A stretch of DNA of 64,000 bases from Agrobacterium fabrum str. C58 (GCF_000092025.1 NC_003062.2:2106001-2170000), one strand, 5' to 3'; numbered from the stretch's first letter, positions 28,479-38,860 are shown. Numbers and translations are program-made. Notes: generated by a model from the letters alone, not told the origin.

Positions 28479-28512
28479 AAAAACCCGGCCAGCGCTCACT
28501 GACCGGGTTCAA
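28479..28512 (-). terminator. Intrinsic terminator of rpoD
   Basis: On the reverse strand, GAACCCGGTC...GGCCGGGTT followed by TTTTTGTT forms a GC-rich hairpin with a U-tract about 20 nt after the rpoD stop. Confidence 0.85.
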
Positions 28513-28532
28513 TTTTGAAGGAAGCGGGAAAC

Positions 28533-30587
28533 TTAGCTGTCGAGGAAGCTGCGCAGCTTTCTCGAGCGGCTCGGGTGCTTCAGCTTGCGCAACGCCTTTG
28601 CCTCGATCTGGCGAATACGTTCGCGCGTGACCGAGAACTGCTGGCCGACTTCTTCCAGCGTATGGTCGGTATTCATGCCGATGCCGAAGCGCATGCGCAG
28701 AACACGTTCCTCACGCGGCGTCAGCGAGGCGAGAACCCGGGTGGTCGTCTCACGCAGGTTCGCCTGAATGGCGGCGTCGATCGGCAGCAGCGCGTTCTTG
28801 TCCTCGATGAAGTCGCCGAGATGCGAATCCTCTTCGTCACCAACAGGGGTTTCGAGCGAGATCGGCTCCTTGGCGATCTTCAGAACCTTGCGCACCTTTT
28901 CAAGCGGCATGGCCAGCTTTTCCGCCAGTTCTTCCGGGGTCGGCTCGCGGCCGATCTCGTGAAGCATCTGGCGCGAGGTGCGAACGATCTTGTTGATCGT
29001 CTCGATCATGTGAACCGGAATACGGATCGTGCGGGCCTGGTCGGCGATCGAGCGGGTGATCGCCTGCCTGATCCACCAGGTCGCATAGGTCGAGAACTTG
29101 TAACCACGGCGATATTCGAACTTGTCCACCGCCTTCATCAGGCCGATATTGCCTTCTTGAATGAGGTCGAGGAACTGCAGACCGCGGTTGGTGTATTTCT
29201 TCGCAATCGAGATCACGAGACGCAGGTTCGCTTCGACCATCTCCTTCTTGGCGATACGCGCTTCACGTTCGCCCTTCTGCACCATCGAAACGATGCGGCG
29301 GAATTCGGCAATGGAAATGCCGGTTTCCGTGGAGAGGTTCTGGATTTCCTGACGGATTTCCCGGATCGTGTTGCTTTCCTCGCGGGCGAATTCCTTCCAG
29401 CCGCGCGCGGCCAGATTGGTGATCGACTTCATCCAGTTCGGATCGAGTTCCGCACCGTGATACTGCTCGAGGAAGCTGTCGCGCTTGACGCCATAGGATT
29501 CGGCAAGACGCAGCAGCCGGCCTTCGTTCTGCATCAGCCGCTTGGAAATGTCGTAGAGCTGCTCGACGAGGCTGTCGATGCGGTTCTGGTTCAGCGACAG
29601 CGACTTGACGGCCGTGATCAGCTGATCCTTCAGTTCCTTGTAACGACGCTCCTGGCCGGAAGACAGGGTACCGGTGCAGGCGAGACGGGCCTCGACCTGC
29701 TGATCCTGAAGCTTGCGCAGCTTCTTGTAGGTGTCGGCAATGGTGTCGAGCGTTTCCATGACCTGCGGGCGCAGCTCGGCTTCCATCGCGGCAAGCGAAA
29801 GATTGGACTCGTCGTCGTCCTCTTCTTCCTCTTCCGGAGGCAGGCCATCGCCACCCACGTCAGTCACGTCTTCGTCGCCGGTTGGCGCACGCAGCCTGCG
29901 GGTCTTTTCCTTTTCTTCGGCGGCCTTGCGGTCAGCCTCGATCTTTTCCGGGCTCTGGAACTGCGGTGCAGCCTTGGCTTCCGGACCGGAATAGGTCGTT
30001 TCGAGATCGATGATCTCGCGCAGCAGCGTCGTGCCCTCGTTCAGTTCGTCGCGCCAGATGATCAGCGCCTGGAACGTCAGCGGGCTTTCGCACAGGCCCG
30101 AAATCATCGTTTCGCGGCCGGCCTCGATGCGCTTGGCGATGGCGATTTCGCCTTCGCGCGACAGAAGCTCGACGGAACCCATTTCGCGCAGATACATGCG
30201 CACGGGATCATCGGTGCGGTCGGTCGGTTCTTTCTTCTTGGCGGTCGCAAGCGCCGTGCCGCCGGACGGCGCCAGTTCGCCGCCTTCGGACTCCTCATTG
30301 TCGGAATCGCCGTCGTCTTCGGCAGGCGCGGCTTCCTCGGCATCCTCGTCCTCGATAACGTTGATGCCCATATCGGACAGCATCGCCATCGTGTCTTCGA
30401 TCTGCTCGGACGTCACCTCTTCGGACGGCAGGACGGAATTCAGCTCGTCCATCGTCACATAGCCGCGCTTCTTGGCGGCCTTGATCATCTTTTTGACCGC
30501 GTCATCCGAAAGATCGAGAAGCGGACCGTCCGTCGCACCGTCGCGTTCGTTTTCTGCTTCTTCGTTTTCTTTGACTTTGGTTGCCAT
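28533..30587 (-). CDS. rpoD: RNA polymerase primary sigma factor RpoD (sigma-70)
   Basis: 684 residues. Region 1.1 is at the N-terminus, region 1.2 is [29 protein letters not shown], and a long acidic non-conserved insert follows. Region 2 contains [20 protein letters not shown] (-10 recognition and melting), region 3 follows, and region 4.2 has the -35-binding helix-turn-helix [21 protein letters not shown]. Length and insert are typical of alphaproteobacterial housekeeping sigma factors. It is downstream of dnaG on the same strand with a 392-bp gap, so it probably has its own promoter. Confidence 0.97.
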   Translation of the reverse strand: MATKVKENEEAENERDGATDGPLLDLSDDAVKKMIKAAKKRGYVTMDELNSVLPSEEVTSEQIEDTMAMLSDMGINVIEDEDAEEAAPAEDDGDSDNEESEGGELAPSGGTALATAKKKEPTDRTDDPVRMYLREMGSVELLSREGEIAIAKRIEAGRETMISGLCESPLTFQALIIWRDELNEGTTLLREIIDLETTYSGPEAKAAPQFQSPEKIEADRKAAEEKEKTRRLRAPTGDEDVTDVGGDGLPPEEEEEDDDESNLSLAAMEAELRPQVMETLDTIADTYKKLRKLQDQQVEARLACTGTLSSGQERRYKELKDQLITAVKSLSLNQNRIDSLVEQLYDISKRLMQNEGRLLRLAESYGVKRDSFLEQYHGAELDPNWMKSITNLAARGWKEFAREESNTIREIRQEIQNLSTETGISIAEFRRIVSMVQKGEREARIAKKEMVEANLRLVISIAKKYTNRGLQFLDLIQEGNIGLMKAVDKFEYRRGYKFSTYATWWIRQAITRSIADQARTIRIPVHMIETINKIVRTSRQMLHEIGREPTPEELAEKLAMPLEKVRKVLKIAKEPISLETPVGDEEDSHLGDFIEDKNALLPIDAAIQANLRETTTRVLASLTPREERVLRMRFGIGMNTDHTLEEVGQQFSVTRERIRQIEAKALRKLKHPSRSRKLRSFLDS

Positions 30588-30979
30588 CTATCTCGTCGCT
30601 TTCCCTGACGCTAACACCTGTTCCGCCGCATCGCCGTCCGCCCCTTGAGCATCCAGCGGTTTGCCGCGAATCACTGTCAGACACCTAACGGAGTGATCTT
30701 TAATTGCCGATTAACCACGGCAGCCTCAGGCAGAATGCAAAGACAGTGCACCCGGAAATGCTTGCTCATGCAATTTCTATCCGCCAAGGCTCATTCCACC
30801 TTACTTTTCCTGAAATGGTGATTCCCGCTATTTACCGCCCCGTCAAGCCTTTGAGGGCGAGACAGCCACGGAAATTCTCAAAAAAGGCCGCATTTCGCGG
30901 TTATCACCAGACTATCCCCTATTTAGGACGCTTGCCGCAAAAGGCAACCCCACACGTCTTTCTATTCTTGGCCAGCCTC
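30588..30979. other. dnaG-rpoD intergenic region
   Basis: 392 bp without a supported gene. On the reverse strand a weak hairpin (CCGC-GAAAT-GCGG) followed by CCTTTTTTG at 30880-30900 could end the dnaG transcript. The remainder should hold the rpoD promoter; I cannot assign -35/-10 elements confidently. Confidence 0.45.
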
Positions 30980-32965
30980 TCAGCCATGGCCAAAGGCCGG
31001 ACCCTTCACCCGGCCCGACATGACCCCGAAACCATCGATGATCGCTTCCTGATTTTCCATGCGGCCGATTTCCAATTGAACTTCGGCAATCGCCCGCACC
31101 AGAAGCGTGCCACGCTCATCATCGGTCGCCTCGGCGATTTCCCGCTCCAGCTCCCGTTTCTGCCAGAGCAGGGATTTGGTTCTCTTATGCAGCGAAAGTG
31201 CCTGCACGTAACCTTCGCGCGCATCCTCCATCGCCGCCTGTTCCGTCGCCGTCCACAGGCGCGCATTGCGCACCTGCTGATCCATGGTCTTCAACAACGG
31301 CTCGAAACCGTGCTGCGACAGCCGGTCGATCAGCCCTGCCCGCGATATGTCCGCTGCACTCTCGGCCGCATAGGTCAACACCGTCGACCACAGCCGCTGC
31401 AGATCGCGGTTCTCGTAATCGATGGCGGCGATCTCGTCATATTCCTCCAGCAGCAACTCGGGATGGTTGACGATGGTGATGGCAAGAACGCTTTCGCGCA
31501 GAGACGGCTTGGTCTGATGCCCCCTGACGAGACCGGATTGCGTCAGCCGGTCGGAAATGCTGCTGGCCGGCGCAGACATCGCCCCGCCCCGCCCCGGCGC
31601 ATTGCGCTGGAAACCGCGACCGGCACCCTGACCGCCGTCGCGGCGGAAATTCCCGCCCTGCGAGCCGCCCTGCTGAAAGCGCGGCTGGAAGAAGCCGTTC
31701 AGCCTGTCGCGCATATCCTGCTGGTAAAAGCGGCGCACCGTCTCGTCGGCAATCACGGTAACGATCTGACGCAGGCGGCTTTCAAGCTGAGCCCGTTTTT
31801 CAGGCGTATCGAACGTGACGCCTGATGTCTCGCGGCTCCAGATCATCGCGGCAAGCGGCTTGGCTTCCGAAAGCACCCGGTCAAAGGGCGCGCGCCCCTC
31901 CAGCCGCACAAGATCATCCGGATCCTTGCCGTCAGGCAACAGGGCAAAGCTGACGGAACGATCCGGCTTGATATGCGGCAGGGCAAGATCAGCCGCACGG
32001 TTGGCGGCACGAATGCCGGCGCCATCCCCATCGAAGCAGAGAACCGGCTGCGGCGACATCTTCCAGAGGAGATCGAGCTGGCTGTCGGTCAACGCCGTCC
32101 CGAGCGGCGCGACAGCATTTTCGACACCCGCCTGATAAAGCGCGATGACATCCATATAACCTTCGACGGCGATAACAGTGCCGCCGGCCGCCTGCGAAGC
32201 GCGGCGCGCGCGGGCGAAATTGTAGAGAACATTGCCCTTGTGAAAGAGTTCGGTCTCGTTGGAATTGAGATATTTCGCCACCGCATCCGCCGCCATGGCG
32301 CGGCCGCCAAAGGCGATCACTTTTTCCCGCGACGACAGGATCGGGAACATGATGCGGTCGCGGAACCGGTCGTAGGAAACCGGCACGTTTTCATGCACCA
32401 CCAGCCCGCAGGCTTCCATCTGCTCCTTGGACACGCCCTTGCTTGCAAGATGCTCCTTCAGTGCATTGCGGCTGTCAGGCGCATAACCCAGCCGGAAGGT
32501 CTCGATGGTGCGCCCGGTCAGCCCGCGATCCCGAAGGTAAGCCCGCGCCCGCGCGCCGAGCGAGGTCTGCAACTGATCCTGAAAGAACAGCGTCGCCATT
32601 TCCATGACGTCCTGCAGCGAGGTGCGCTCGCGCTCGCGCTTTTCCGCCTGCGGATCGGGCTGCGGCATGGAAATGCCGGCCATATCGGCAATCTGCTGCA
32701 CGGCTTCGGGAAAACTCAGCCCCTCAAGCTCCGTCAGAAAGCGGAAATGATCGCCAGAAACGCCGCAACCAAAACAATGATAGCGCCCCTTGCGGTCTTC
32801 GCAGTGAAAGCTCGGGCTTTTCTCGCCATGGAACGGGCAGCAGGCCCAATAATCCCCCCTCGGCGCATTGGTCTTTTTCTTATCCCAGGACACACGTCGG
32901 CCGATCACATCGGAGATGTTCACGCGGTCGCGTATCTCATCGAGAAAAGAATTGGAAAAGCGCAT
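30980..32965 (-). CDS. dnaG: DNA primase DnaG
   Basis: 661 residues. The N-terminal CHC2 zinc finger is CCPFHGEKSPSFHC...YHCFGCG (about residues 41-68). The RNA polymerase core and Toprim domain follow (VIAVEGYMDVIALYQAG with the catalytic glutamate and CFDGDGAGIRAANRA with the metal-binding aspartates), then a Gly/Arg-rich linker and the C-terminal helicase-interaction domain. It makes RNA primers at the replication fork. The linker (about residues 430-470) is unusually Gly/Arg-rich. Order dnaG-rpoD is the conserved macromolecular-synthesis arrangement. Confidence 0.97.
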   Translation of the reverse strand: MRFSNSFLDEIRDRVNISDVIGRRVSWDKKKTNAPRGDYWACCPFHGEKSPSFHCEDRKGRYHCFGCGVSGDHFRFLTELEGLSFPEAVQQIADMAGISMPQPDPQAEKRERERTSLQDVMEMATLFFQDQLQTSLGARARAYLRDRGLTGRTIETFRLGYAPDSRNALKEHLASKGVSKEQMEACGLVVHENVPVSYDRFRDRIMFPILSSREKVIAFGGRAMAADAVAKYLNSNETELFHKGNVLYNFARARRASQAAGGTVIAVEGYMDVIALYQAGVENAVAPLGTALTDSQLDLLWKMSPQPVLCFDGDGAGIRAANRAADLALPHIKPDRSVSFALLPDGKDPDDLVRLEGRAPFDRVLSEAKPLAAMIWSRETSGVTFDTPEKRAQLESRLRQIVTVIADETVRRFYQQDMRDRLNGFFQPRFQQGGSQGGNFRRDGGQGAGRGFQRNAPGRGGAMSAPASSISDRLTQSGLVRGHQTKPSLRESVLAITIVNHPELLLEEYDEIAAIDYENRDLQRLWSTVLTYAAESAADISRAGLIDRLSQHGFEPLLKTMDQQVRNARLWTATEQAAMEDAREGYVQALSLHKRTKSLLWQKRELEREIAEATDDERGTLLVRAIAEVQLEIGRMENQEAIIDGFGVMSGRVKGPAFGHG

Positions 32966-33351
32966 GGGTTACCTGTTCGAGGCCAGTCTTTCATATAAGC
33001 GCAGAAAGGCTTGAGCACCAACCCAAAGAAAGACAATACCCGATATTCACAGGCCACAGAGATAAAACCGACGCCGCCTTGGCGCCTGCTTCCGGCGAAT
33101 TTATGGCAGCGCAACATCACTAAAAATTATGTTTTTGTAATTTGAGCGACGCGTTGCGACGATGTAAAAACGAAACACAGTCAAAGGCAGTGTCTGAACA
33201 TTTCCATACATCTGCCGACACCCGCAGGCACGTCCCCCCGAAAAGCCTGCGCGGGAGAGCATTTTGATCCGCCGGAATGCATCTTCGTCGGCAGAAAAAA
33301 GGCAGGGTAGCCATGGCTACCCTGCCTTTACTTTTTCAGAAGTGACCAACG
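32966..33351. other. Intergenic region upstream of dnaG
   Basis: 386 bp. Contains the YqeY terminator at its right end and presumably the dnaG promoter. No other gene or repeat supported. Confidence 0.4.
33293..33330 (-). terminator. Intrinsic terminator of the YqeY gene
   Basis: GGCAGGGTAGCC-ATGGCTACCCTGCC at 33301-33326 is a perfect 26-bp palindrome; the reverse strand continues into TTTTTTCTGCC. Confidence 0.88.
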
Positions 33352-33804
33352 CTACTTCAGCAAGTCCTTGACGACGCCGGAGGCCTTCGCAAAGTCGATC
33401 TGTCCTGGATAACGCTCTTTCAGCGCATTCATGCACTTGCCCATGTCGCGCAGTCCGGATGCGCCGGTCTCGCTGATGACCGCCTGGCAGAGTTCGCGCA
33501 CCTTCTCGGCCGGGATTTCTTCCGGCATGAATTCCTTGATGATGACGATTTCTTCGCGCTCCTGAGCGGCAAGCTCGGGACGGCCGGCACCTTCATAGAT
33601 GGTGGCGGACTCCTCCCGCTGCTTCACCATCTTGGTCAGGATCTGCATGATGTCCTCATCGCTGACGGGGTCCTTGCCCACGCCACGATTGGCGATATCG
33701 CGATCCTTGACGGCCGCCTGGATGAGACGCACGGTCGAGGTGCGGCGTGCATCACGAGCCTTCAAAGCGTCTTTCAAAGTATTAGCGAACGTGTCGCGCA
33801 GCAT
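33352..33804 (-). CDS. GatB/YqeY domain protein
   Basis: 150 residues. LKDALKARDARRTSTVRLIQAAVKDRDIA at the N-terminus and the KEFMPEEIPAEKVRELC / MGKCMNALKERYPGQIDFAKASGVVKDLL segments match the stand-alone YqeY family, related to the tail of GatB amidotransferase subunits. A tRNA-related role is presumed from that homology but unproven. It is commonly located between carA and dnaG/rpoD in rhizobia, as here. Confidence 0.88.
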   Translation of the reverse strand: MLRDTFANTLKDALKARDARRTSTVRLIQAAVKDRDIANRGVGKDPVSDEDIMQILTKMVKQREESATIYEGAGRPELAAQEREEIVIIKEFMPEEIPAEKVRELCQAVISETGASGLRDMGKCMNALKERYPGQIDFAKASGVVKDLLK

Positions 33805-34139
33805 TTTTCTTCTCCTTGGGAAAGCTCATTCCGCAGCTTCCTGATCGGCAAACTTTCCGCCTTATTTTTCGCAACGACATAAACGAGCAAACACGCTCAA
33901 GCAAATCAATTGCATAAACCCTTGAATCTACGACAGCTTAAATCCGCGTAAATCTTGGGCCTGCGGTTGACCGCTTGGGCTGCTTTCGTTATTTTCCGGC
34001 ACCTGCACGAGATTTTAACGAAGGGTCGGAACGCGAGCTTTATCGCGCGCCCCTTTATGTCACGAAGCCTGCGACAGAAATGGCCCCTTACCCCCTGCCT
34101 TTCAAGAGGCGGGGTGCGAAGCGGCAGAAACGGAACGAG
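33805..34139. other. Divergent promoter region of yqeY-like gene and carA
   Basis: 335 bp between divergent starts. No RNA gene or terminator-like attenuator is obvious; an in-frame extension of carA upstream of 34140 is open but lacks conserved sequence. Confidence 0.4.
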
Positions 34140-35345
34140 ATGACCGAGACAGCGCCCTGGACTACCCGCAAACCCACCGCAATGCTTGTTCTAGCCGATG
34201 GCACGGTGATTGAAGGAACAGGCATCGGTGCAACCGGCAAGGTTCAGGCCGAAGTCTGCTTCAACACGGCGCTGACGGGTTACGAGGAAATCCTCACCGA
34301 CCCCTCCTATCTCGGCCAGATCGTCACCTTCACCTTCCCTCATATCGGCAATGTCGGCACCAATGAGGAAGACATCGAAGACCTGACGCCCGCCGCCCGT
34401 CGCGGCGCCGTCGGCGTCATCTTCAAGGCCGATATCACCGACCCCTCGAACTTCCGCGCCGTCAAGCATCTGGATGCCTGGCTGAAGGCGCGTGGGGTCA
34501 TCGGCCTCTGCGGTATCGATACACGCGCGCTGACGGCCTGGATCCGCGAAAACGGTGCGCCGAACGCGGTCATCGCTCATGACCCGAACGGCGTCTTTGA
34601 CATCGAAGCGCTGAAGGCCGAAGCCAAGGCATGGAGCGGTCTCGTCGGCCTCGACCTCGCCATCGAAGCGACGTCCGGCCAGTCCTCCACCTGGACGGAA
34701 ACGCCGTGGGTATGGAACAAGGGTTACGGCACGCTCGGTGAAGCCGATGCGAAATACCACGTCGTCTGCGTGGATTTCGGCGTCAAGCGCAACATCCTGC
34801 GCCTGTTTGCCGGCCTCGATTGCAAGGTGACGGTTGTTCCGGCGCAGACCTCGGCTGAAGATATTCTGGCGCTGAAGCCGGATGGCGTCTTTCTCTCCAA
34901 CGGTCCGGGAGATCCGGCCGCGACGGGCGAATATGCCGTGCCTGTTATCCAGAACCTCATCAAGAGCGAACTGCCGATCTTCGGCATCTGCCTCGGTCAC
35001 CAGATGCTTGGCCTCGCCGTTGGCGCGAAGACCGAAAAGATGCATCAGGGCCATCACGGCGCCAACCATCCGGTCAAGGACTTCACCACCGGCAAGGTGG
35101 AAATCGTCTCTATGAACCACGGCTTTGCGGTCGACACCAAATCGCTGCCCGAGGGCGTCGAGGAAACCCACACGTCGCTGTTCGACGGCACCAATTGCGG
35201 CCTGCGCATCGTCGGCAAGCCGGTCTTCTCCGTCCAGCACCATCCGGAAGCATCGCCCGGCCCGCAGGACAGCCACTATCTCTTCCGCCGCTTCGTCAAC
35301 CTGCTGCGCGAAAACAAGGGTGAGGCAGCACTCGCCGAGCGCTGA
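34140..35345 (+). CDS. carA: Carbamoyl-phosphate synthase small subunit CarA
   Basis: 401 residues from ATG 34140 (MTETAPWTTRKPT), with GGAACGAG upstream. The N-terminal CPSase small-chain domain contains GYEEILTDPSYLGQIVTFTFPHIGN. The C-terminal class I glutaminase has the nucleophile in GICLGHQMLGLA, and the His-Glu pair in QHHPEASPGP. It supplies ammonia from glutamine to CarB for arginine and pyrimidine synthesis. carB lies 9.3 kb downstream on the same strand with eight genes between. Confidence 0.97.
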   Translation: MTETAPWTTRKPTAMLVLADGTVIEGTGIGATGKVQAEVCFNTALTGYEEILTDPSYLGQIVTFTFPHIGNVGTNEEDIEDLTPAARRGAVGVIFKADITDPSNFRAVKHLDAWLKARGVIGLCGIDTRALTAWIRENGAPNAVIAHDPNGVFDIEALKAEAKAWSGLVGLDLAIEATSGQSSTWTETPWVWNKGYGTLGEADAKYHVVCVDFGVKRNILRLFAGLDCKVTVVPAQTSAEDILALKPDGVFLSNGPGDPAATGEYAVPVIQNLIKSELPIFGICLGHQMLGLAVGAKTEKMHQGHHGANHPVKDFTTGKVEIVSMNHGFAVDTKSLPEGVEETHTSLFDGTNCGLRIVGKPVFSVQHHPEASPGPQDSHYLFRRFVNLLRENKGEAALAER

Positions 35346-35877
35346 GACAATCCGAGGAAATCGTGAAAGAACCGCCGCCGCTCCCGAGAGCTGCGGTCGG
35401 ACAACTGATTGTAATACTCGGCGGAAGGCAGGGTCTGCGAGACCCTGCGCCCGTTGTCCTCGTTTAATCGTAAAATTTTCCAGCTCCCCACCATACTACG
35501 CATCTGCGCGCTCATCGTGACTCGTTGTATTAAGCGAGAGAAATCCGAAGTGCGACCTTATCAACCGTTTCAATTTGCGTGCGCTGAAAGGCATCTTTAC
35601 AGGCAGCGAACGTTGACGGCCGCGATCGGCATTGAGGCCGGCCGCTGACAGAAAAATCTTTGGGAACGCATTCTTTTAAAGGTAGCTGCCGGCTTATGGA
35701 AAAATTGCGCGAGCCTTAAAGACTTTCAGTAAAAAAATTAATAAAGACGGTTTTTAAATACATTTCCGTAAAAAATCACGTATATTTATATAATTTTATT
35801 ATTTAATCGAAAATATTAGTAAAATTATAAAGTAAATATCTCTATCATCATAGATTCCTAAATTATAGGAAAGCATT
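35346..35877. other. Intergenic region with hairpin and AT-rich block
   Basis: 532 bp. A hairpin GCAGGGTC-TGCGA-GACCCTGC at 35428-35448 follows carA but has no T-run. From about 35690 the sequence becomes extremely AT-rich (TATTTATATAATTTTATTATTTAA) up to the next start codon, unlike the rest of the window. No gene supported inside. Confidence 0.55.
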
Positions 35878-37392
35878 ATGATATCAATAAATTTATATAT
35901 AAAAAACATCATTGTAATTACTACAGATTGCATCGCACTTTCCTTGATAATATTATTGTCACCACCTGCGGAAGCAGCTTCATCATCATTCAATAAATCA
36001 CGTATAAACTGGCTGCCTTGCACCAAGCCTCAATTTAAATTTTGGTTCGAAGGCAGACTTCCGCCGCCTATGCTTGAATGCGCAAGAATGGCAGCACCGT
36101 TAATATATTCCAATCGGCGCGAGGCGGGTTCATCTCCACCCAGACGGCGAGTCTCGCTTGCGATCACAAGATTGCCTGCAACGGGCCGAAAACAAGGAAG
36201 CCTCGTCATTATTACGGGGGGTCCAGGGATGTCAGGCATTATTCAACTGCTCGACCCGAGAACAGACGCGGTCAAGCGGTTGAGAGAGTCATACGATATT
36301 ATCCGCTACGATCCTCGTGGGGTCGGACAATCGACTCCAAAAATTTCATGTGCTTCATACGTAAGCCGCGAAAACGCGCTGGTGGTTGACGACGCAGGCG
36401 ATCGGGCGATGGCCGCCTATGTTGAAGCCTGCATAAAAACAACCGGGCGAACAGTTCTTGAACACATCGGTACGAACGAAGCGGTCGATGATCTCGATCT
36501 TCTGCGGCGGCAACTCGGGGAAGAGTTCCTTACGGCGATCGCTTACTCCTATGGGACCCAAGTCGCCGCTCTCTACGCGGAACGTTATCCTGGCTCAGTT
36601 CGGGCAATTGTATTGGACGGCGTCGTAGACCTCGCAGAGGACTGGCAAACGATGCGATTGAACCAGCAGCGTGGTTATCAAAATACATTCGAACGCTTTG
36701 TTTCCTTTTGCAATCTGGAAAAATCGTGTCCCTTCAAGGACAGCGTCGAAAAAACAACGGCCGATTTTCATCGACTGCTGCAAGCCGTCGACAACAGGCC
36801 GTTTTCAACAACCGGCGGCTACAGAGTGACGACGAGAGAGGTTCTGGCCGTCACGACCTACGGCCTGTTGTGGAAAACGCACTGGCCGACACTCGGCGAA
36901 GCCTTTGAAGCGCTATCGAACGGCAAAGCGGACAAGATCAAGGAATTGGCCGAAACAATACTGAAAGAAGACGAGATTGATGCTTCCGTGGCGATCACCT
37001 GTGCAGATTCTGCATCTCCGACGAAGGATCGGCAGGAGCGAATCGCCCGCGCAAAGGCAGTCAAGGAAGCAGCTCCCTATGCCAACTATAACCCTGACGT
37101 CATAGAAATCAATGTCTGCGATATGTGGCCCTTCGCTGGCAAATTAAGCGCCCGCATTCCCACTCTGCCCGACAACCTGCCCGCTTTGCTGTTTGTTGCT
37201 CAGAAATATGATCCGACCACGCCCCATATCAACGCGCGGCGTATGGCAGACTATTTTCGTAGCCCACTCGTCAGCAAAAACGCGGATGGTCACACTTTGG
37301 TACTTACGGGGTCCGACAAGTGCGTCGATCAGGAAGTTACGAGTTATCTGTTGAAGCCAACAGAACCCAGACAAGACAAGGCTTGCGATTGA
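35878..37392 (+). CDS. Secreted alpha/beta hydrolase, TAP-like (proline iminopeptidase-type)
   Basis: 504 residues. A hydrophobic signal sequence (about 10-36: IVITTDCIALSLIILLSPPAEA) targets it for export. The oxyanion motif ITGGPGMSG and the nucleophile elbow AYSYGTQVAALYAERYPG (G/A-x-S-x-G) lie in the first half. The C-terminal TAP-like segment holds the acid (LLFVAQKYDPTTPHINA) and the histidine (DGHTLVLTGSDKC). Relatives cleave N-terminal residues from peptides or tripeptides. Codon composition is AT-richer at the 5' end and the upstream region is very AT-rich, suggesting acquisition by transfer. TAGGAAAG precedes ATG 35878. Confidence 0.8.
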   Translation: MISINLYIKNIIVITTDCIALSLIILLSPPAEAASSSFNKSRINWLPCTKPQFKFWFEGRLPPPMLECARMAAPLIYSNRREAGSSPPRRRVSLAITRLPATGRKQGSLVIITGGPGMSGIIQLLDPRTDAVKRLRESYDIIRYDPRGVGQSTPKISCASYVSRENALVVDDAGDRAMAAYVEACIKTTGRTVLEHIGTNEAVDDLDLLRRQLGEEFLTAIAYSYGTQVAALYAERYPGSVRAIVLDGVVDLAEDWQTMRLNQQRGYQNTFERFVSFCNLEKSCPFKDSVEKTTADFHRLLQAVDNRPFSTTGGYRVTTREVLAVTTYGLLWKTHWPTLGEAFEALSNGKADKIKELAETILKEDEIDASVAITCADSASPTKDRQERIARAKAVKEAAPYANYNPDVIEINVCDMWPFAGKLSARIPTLPDNLPALLFVAQKYDPTTPHINARRMADYFRSPLVSKNADGHTLVLTGSDKCVDQEVTSYLLKPTEPRQDKACD

Positions 37393-37449
37393 GGCATCCC
37401 GTGAGGAACTCTTTTCGAGGCGCAGACGCGCCATGGCCGGATGACCACC

Positions 37450-37480
37450 CGACGGCCCGCTTTTAGCGGGCCGTTTTCAT
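37450..37480 (+). terminator. Terminator overlapping the end of the MATE gene
   Basis: ACGGCCCGC-TTTTA-GCGGGCCGT at 37452-37473 followed by TTTCATTT on the plus strand. It would end the hydrolase transcript, while its right arm encodes the last residues and stop of the convergent MATE gene (stop 37463-37465). Confidence 0.75.
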
Positions 37481-38860
37481 TTCGCGCTTCACCAAGAGCA
37501 CGAAGCGCACCGTCAACAGAACGGCGGCCGTCGAAAGACCGATCACGAAACCGAACCATACGCCGCGCCCGCCAAAGCCGAGCGGAAAGGCCATGGTCCA
37601 GGCGAGCGCCAGCCCGATCGGCCAATAGGAAATCAGCGCCAGCATCGCCGGTATGCGTGCATCCTTAAGGCCACGCAGCAAACCTGCCGTCACGGCCTGA
37701 ATGCCGTCCACCAGCTGGAAGATGCCGGCAATCACCACGAGGCTGCTGGCATAGGCAAGCACTTCAGCAGCTTCCGGCAATTTCGGATCGAGGAACCATT
37801 TCGCCAGGAATTCCGGCACGGCCGCAAACAGGATGCCACCGCAAAGGGCGATGCCACAGGCGATGGCATAGATCATGATCGAGGCGCGGATGAGGTTTTT
37901 GAAATCCCCCTGCCCGCGCGCCACGCCCACACGCACCGTCGCCGCTTGGGAAAGACCAAGCGGAATCATGAAGGCGATGGAGGCGAGCTGGAGGGCAATA
38001 CCGTGGGCGGCAAGTTGCACCGTGCCGATCTGCCCCATCAGGATCGAAGCGGCCGCAAACAGCGTCACTTCGGCTAGAATGGTGATGCTGATCGGCAGGC
38101 CAAGCCGCAGGACTTCGAAAAGCGCATGCCAGTCCGGCCGCCAGAAGCGCACGAACAGCTCGTATTTCTTCGTTTCCTCCCGCGTCTGCACATAAGCGAC
38201 GATGAAGATGAAGCTGAAGGCATTAACGATGACGGCAACAACGGCAGCACCATTCATGCCCATCGCCGGCAATCCGAAATGGCCGAAGACCAGCACATAG
38301 GCCATCAGACCGTTCATCACCAGCATGATGATGGTGACATAAAGAATGATGCCTGCACGGCCGATGGCGCTGACAAGCCCGCGCAGCACATAAAAAAGCA
38401 GCGCCGGCAGGAGGCCGAACTTGGCAATGGCGAGATAATGGCCGGTCAGTGCCGCAACATTGGGGTTCTGCCCGAGATAGACCAGAATGCGTTCGGCATT
38501 GAAGAAGATCGGCAAGGCGAGCAGCCAATAGGCGATCGCCACCCACATGCCCATGCGCAGCGAGCGGCGGGCCGATGTCGCATCGCCCTGCCCGTAAGCC
38601 TGCGCCACCATCGGCACGACGGCAACAGAAAAGCCCGAGCCGAAAATAAAGACGACGAAGAAGAACTGTCCGGCCAGCACCATGGCCGCAAGCTTCTCTG
38701 CTCCCAGCTGACCGACGATCACCATATCAGTGGTGTGGATACCAAGCTGAGCAAGCTGGGCGCCGATAAGCGGAATCCCGAGAACGAGCGTAGCCTTGAA
38801 ATGCGAAAACCACGACCCCGATCCGGAAGGAACGGTTTCTGCAACAACCGACGAAGACAT
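37463..38860 (-). CDS. MATE-family multidrug efflux transporter (NorM-like)
   Basis: 465 residues with 12 predicted transmembrane helices in two MatE repeats (GIPLIGAQLAQLGIHTTDMVIVGQLGAEKLAAM begins repeat 1; LGLPISITILAEVTLFAAASILMGQIG begins repeat 2). These pumps export cationic drugs or metabolites using Na+ or H+ gradients. No regulator adjoins it. The substrate range is undefined. Confidence 0.88.
   Translation of the reverse strand: MSSSVVAETVPSGSGSWFSHFKATLVLGIPLIGAQLAQLGIHTTDMVIVGQLGAEKLAAMVLAGQFFFVVFIFGSGFSVAVVPMVAQAYGQGDATSARRSLRMGMWVAIAYWLLALPIFFNAERILVYLGQNPNVAALTGHYLAIAKFGLLPALLFYVLRGLVSAIGRAGIILYVTIIMLVMNGLMAYVLVFGHFGLPAMGMNGAAVVAVIVNAFSFIFIVAYVQTREETKKYELFVRFWRPDWHALFEVLRLGLPISITILAEVTLFAAASILMGQIGTVQLAAHGIALQLASIAFMIPLGLSQAATVRVGVARGQGDFKNLIRASIMIYAIACGIALCGGILFAAVPEFLAKWFLDPKLPEAAEVLAYASSLVVIAGIFQLVDGIQAVTAGLLRGLKDARIPAMLALISYWPIGLALAWTMAFPLGFGGRGVWFGFVIGLSTAAVLLTVRFVLLVKREMKTAR

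Noticed and set aside
28515..30608. A 697-codon open frame on the plus strand over rpoD
   Set aside because: It is the antisense shadow of rpoD: low-complexity composition rich in Arg/Leu/Phe/His, no family motif, and rpoD itself is unmistakable.
33975..34139. N-terminal extension of CarA
   Set aside because: Open in frame but not CarA-like; ATG 34140 with a GGAACGAG RBS gives the normal family N-terminus.
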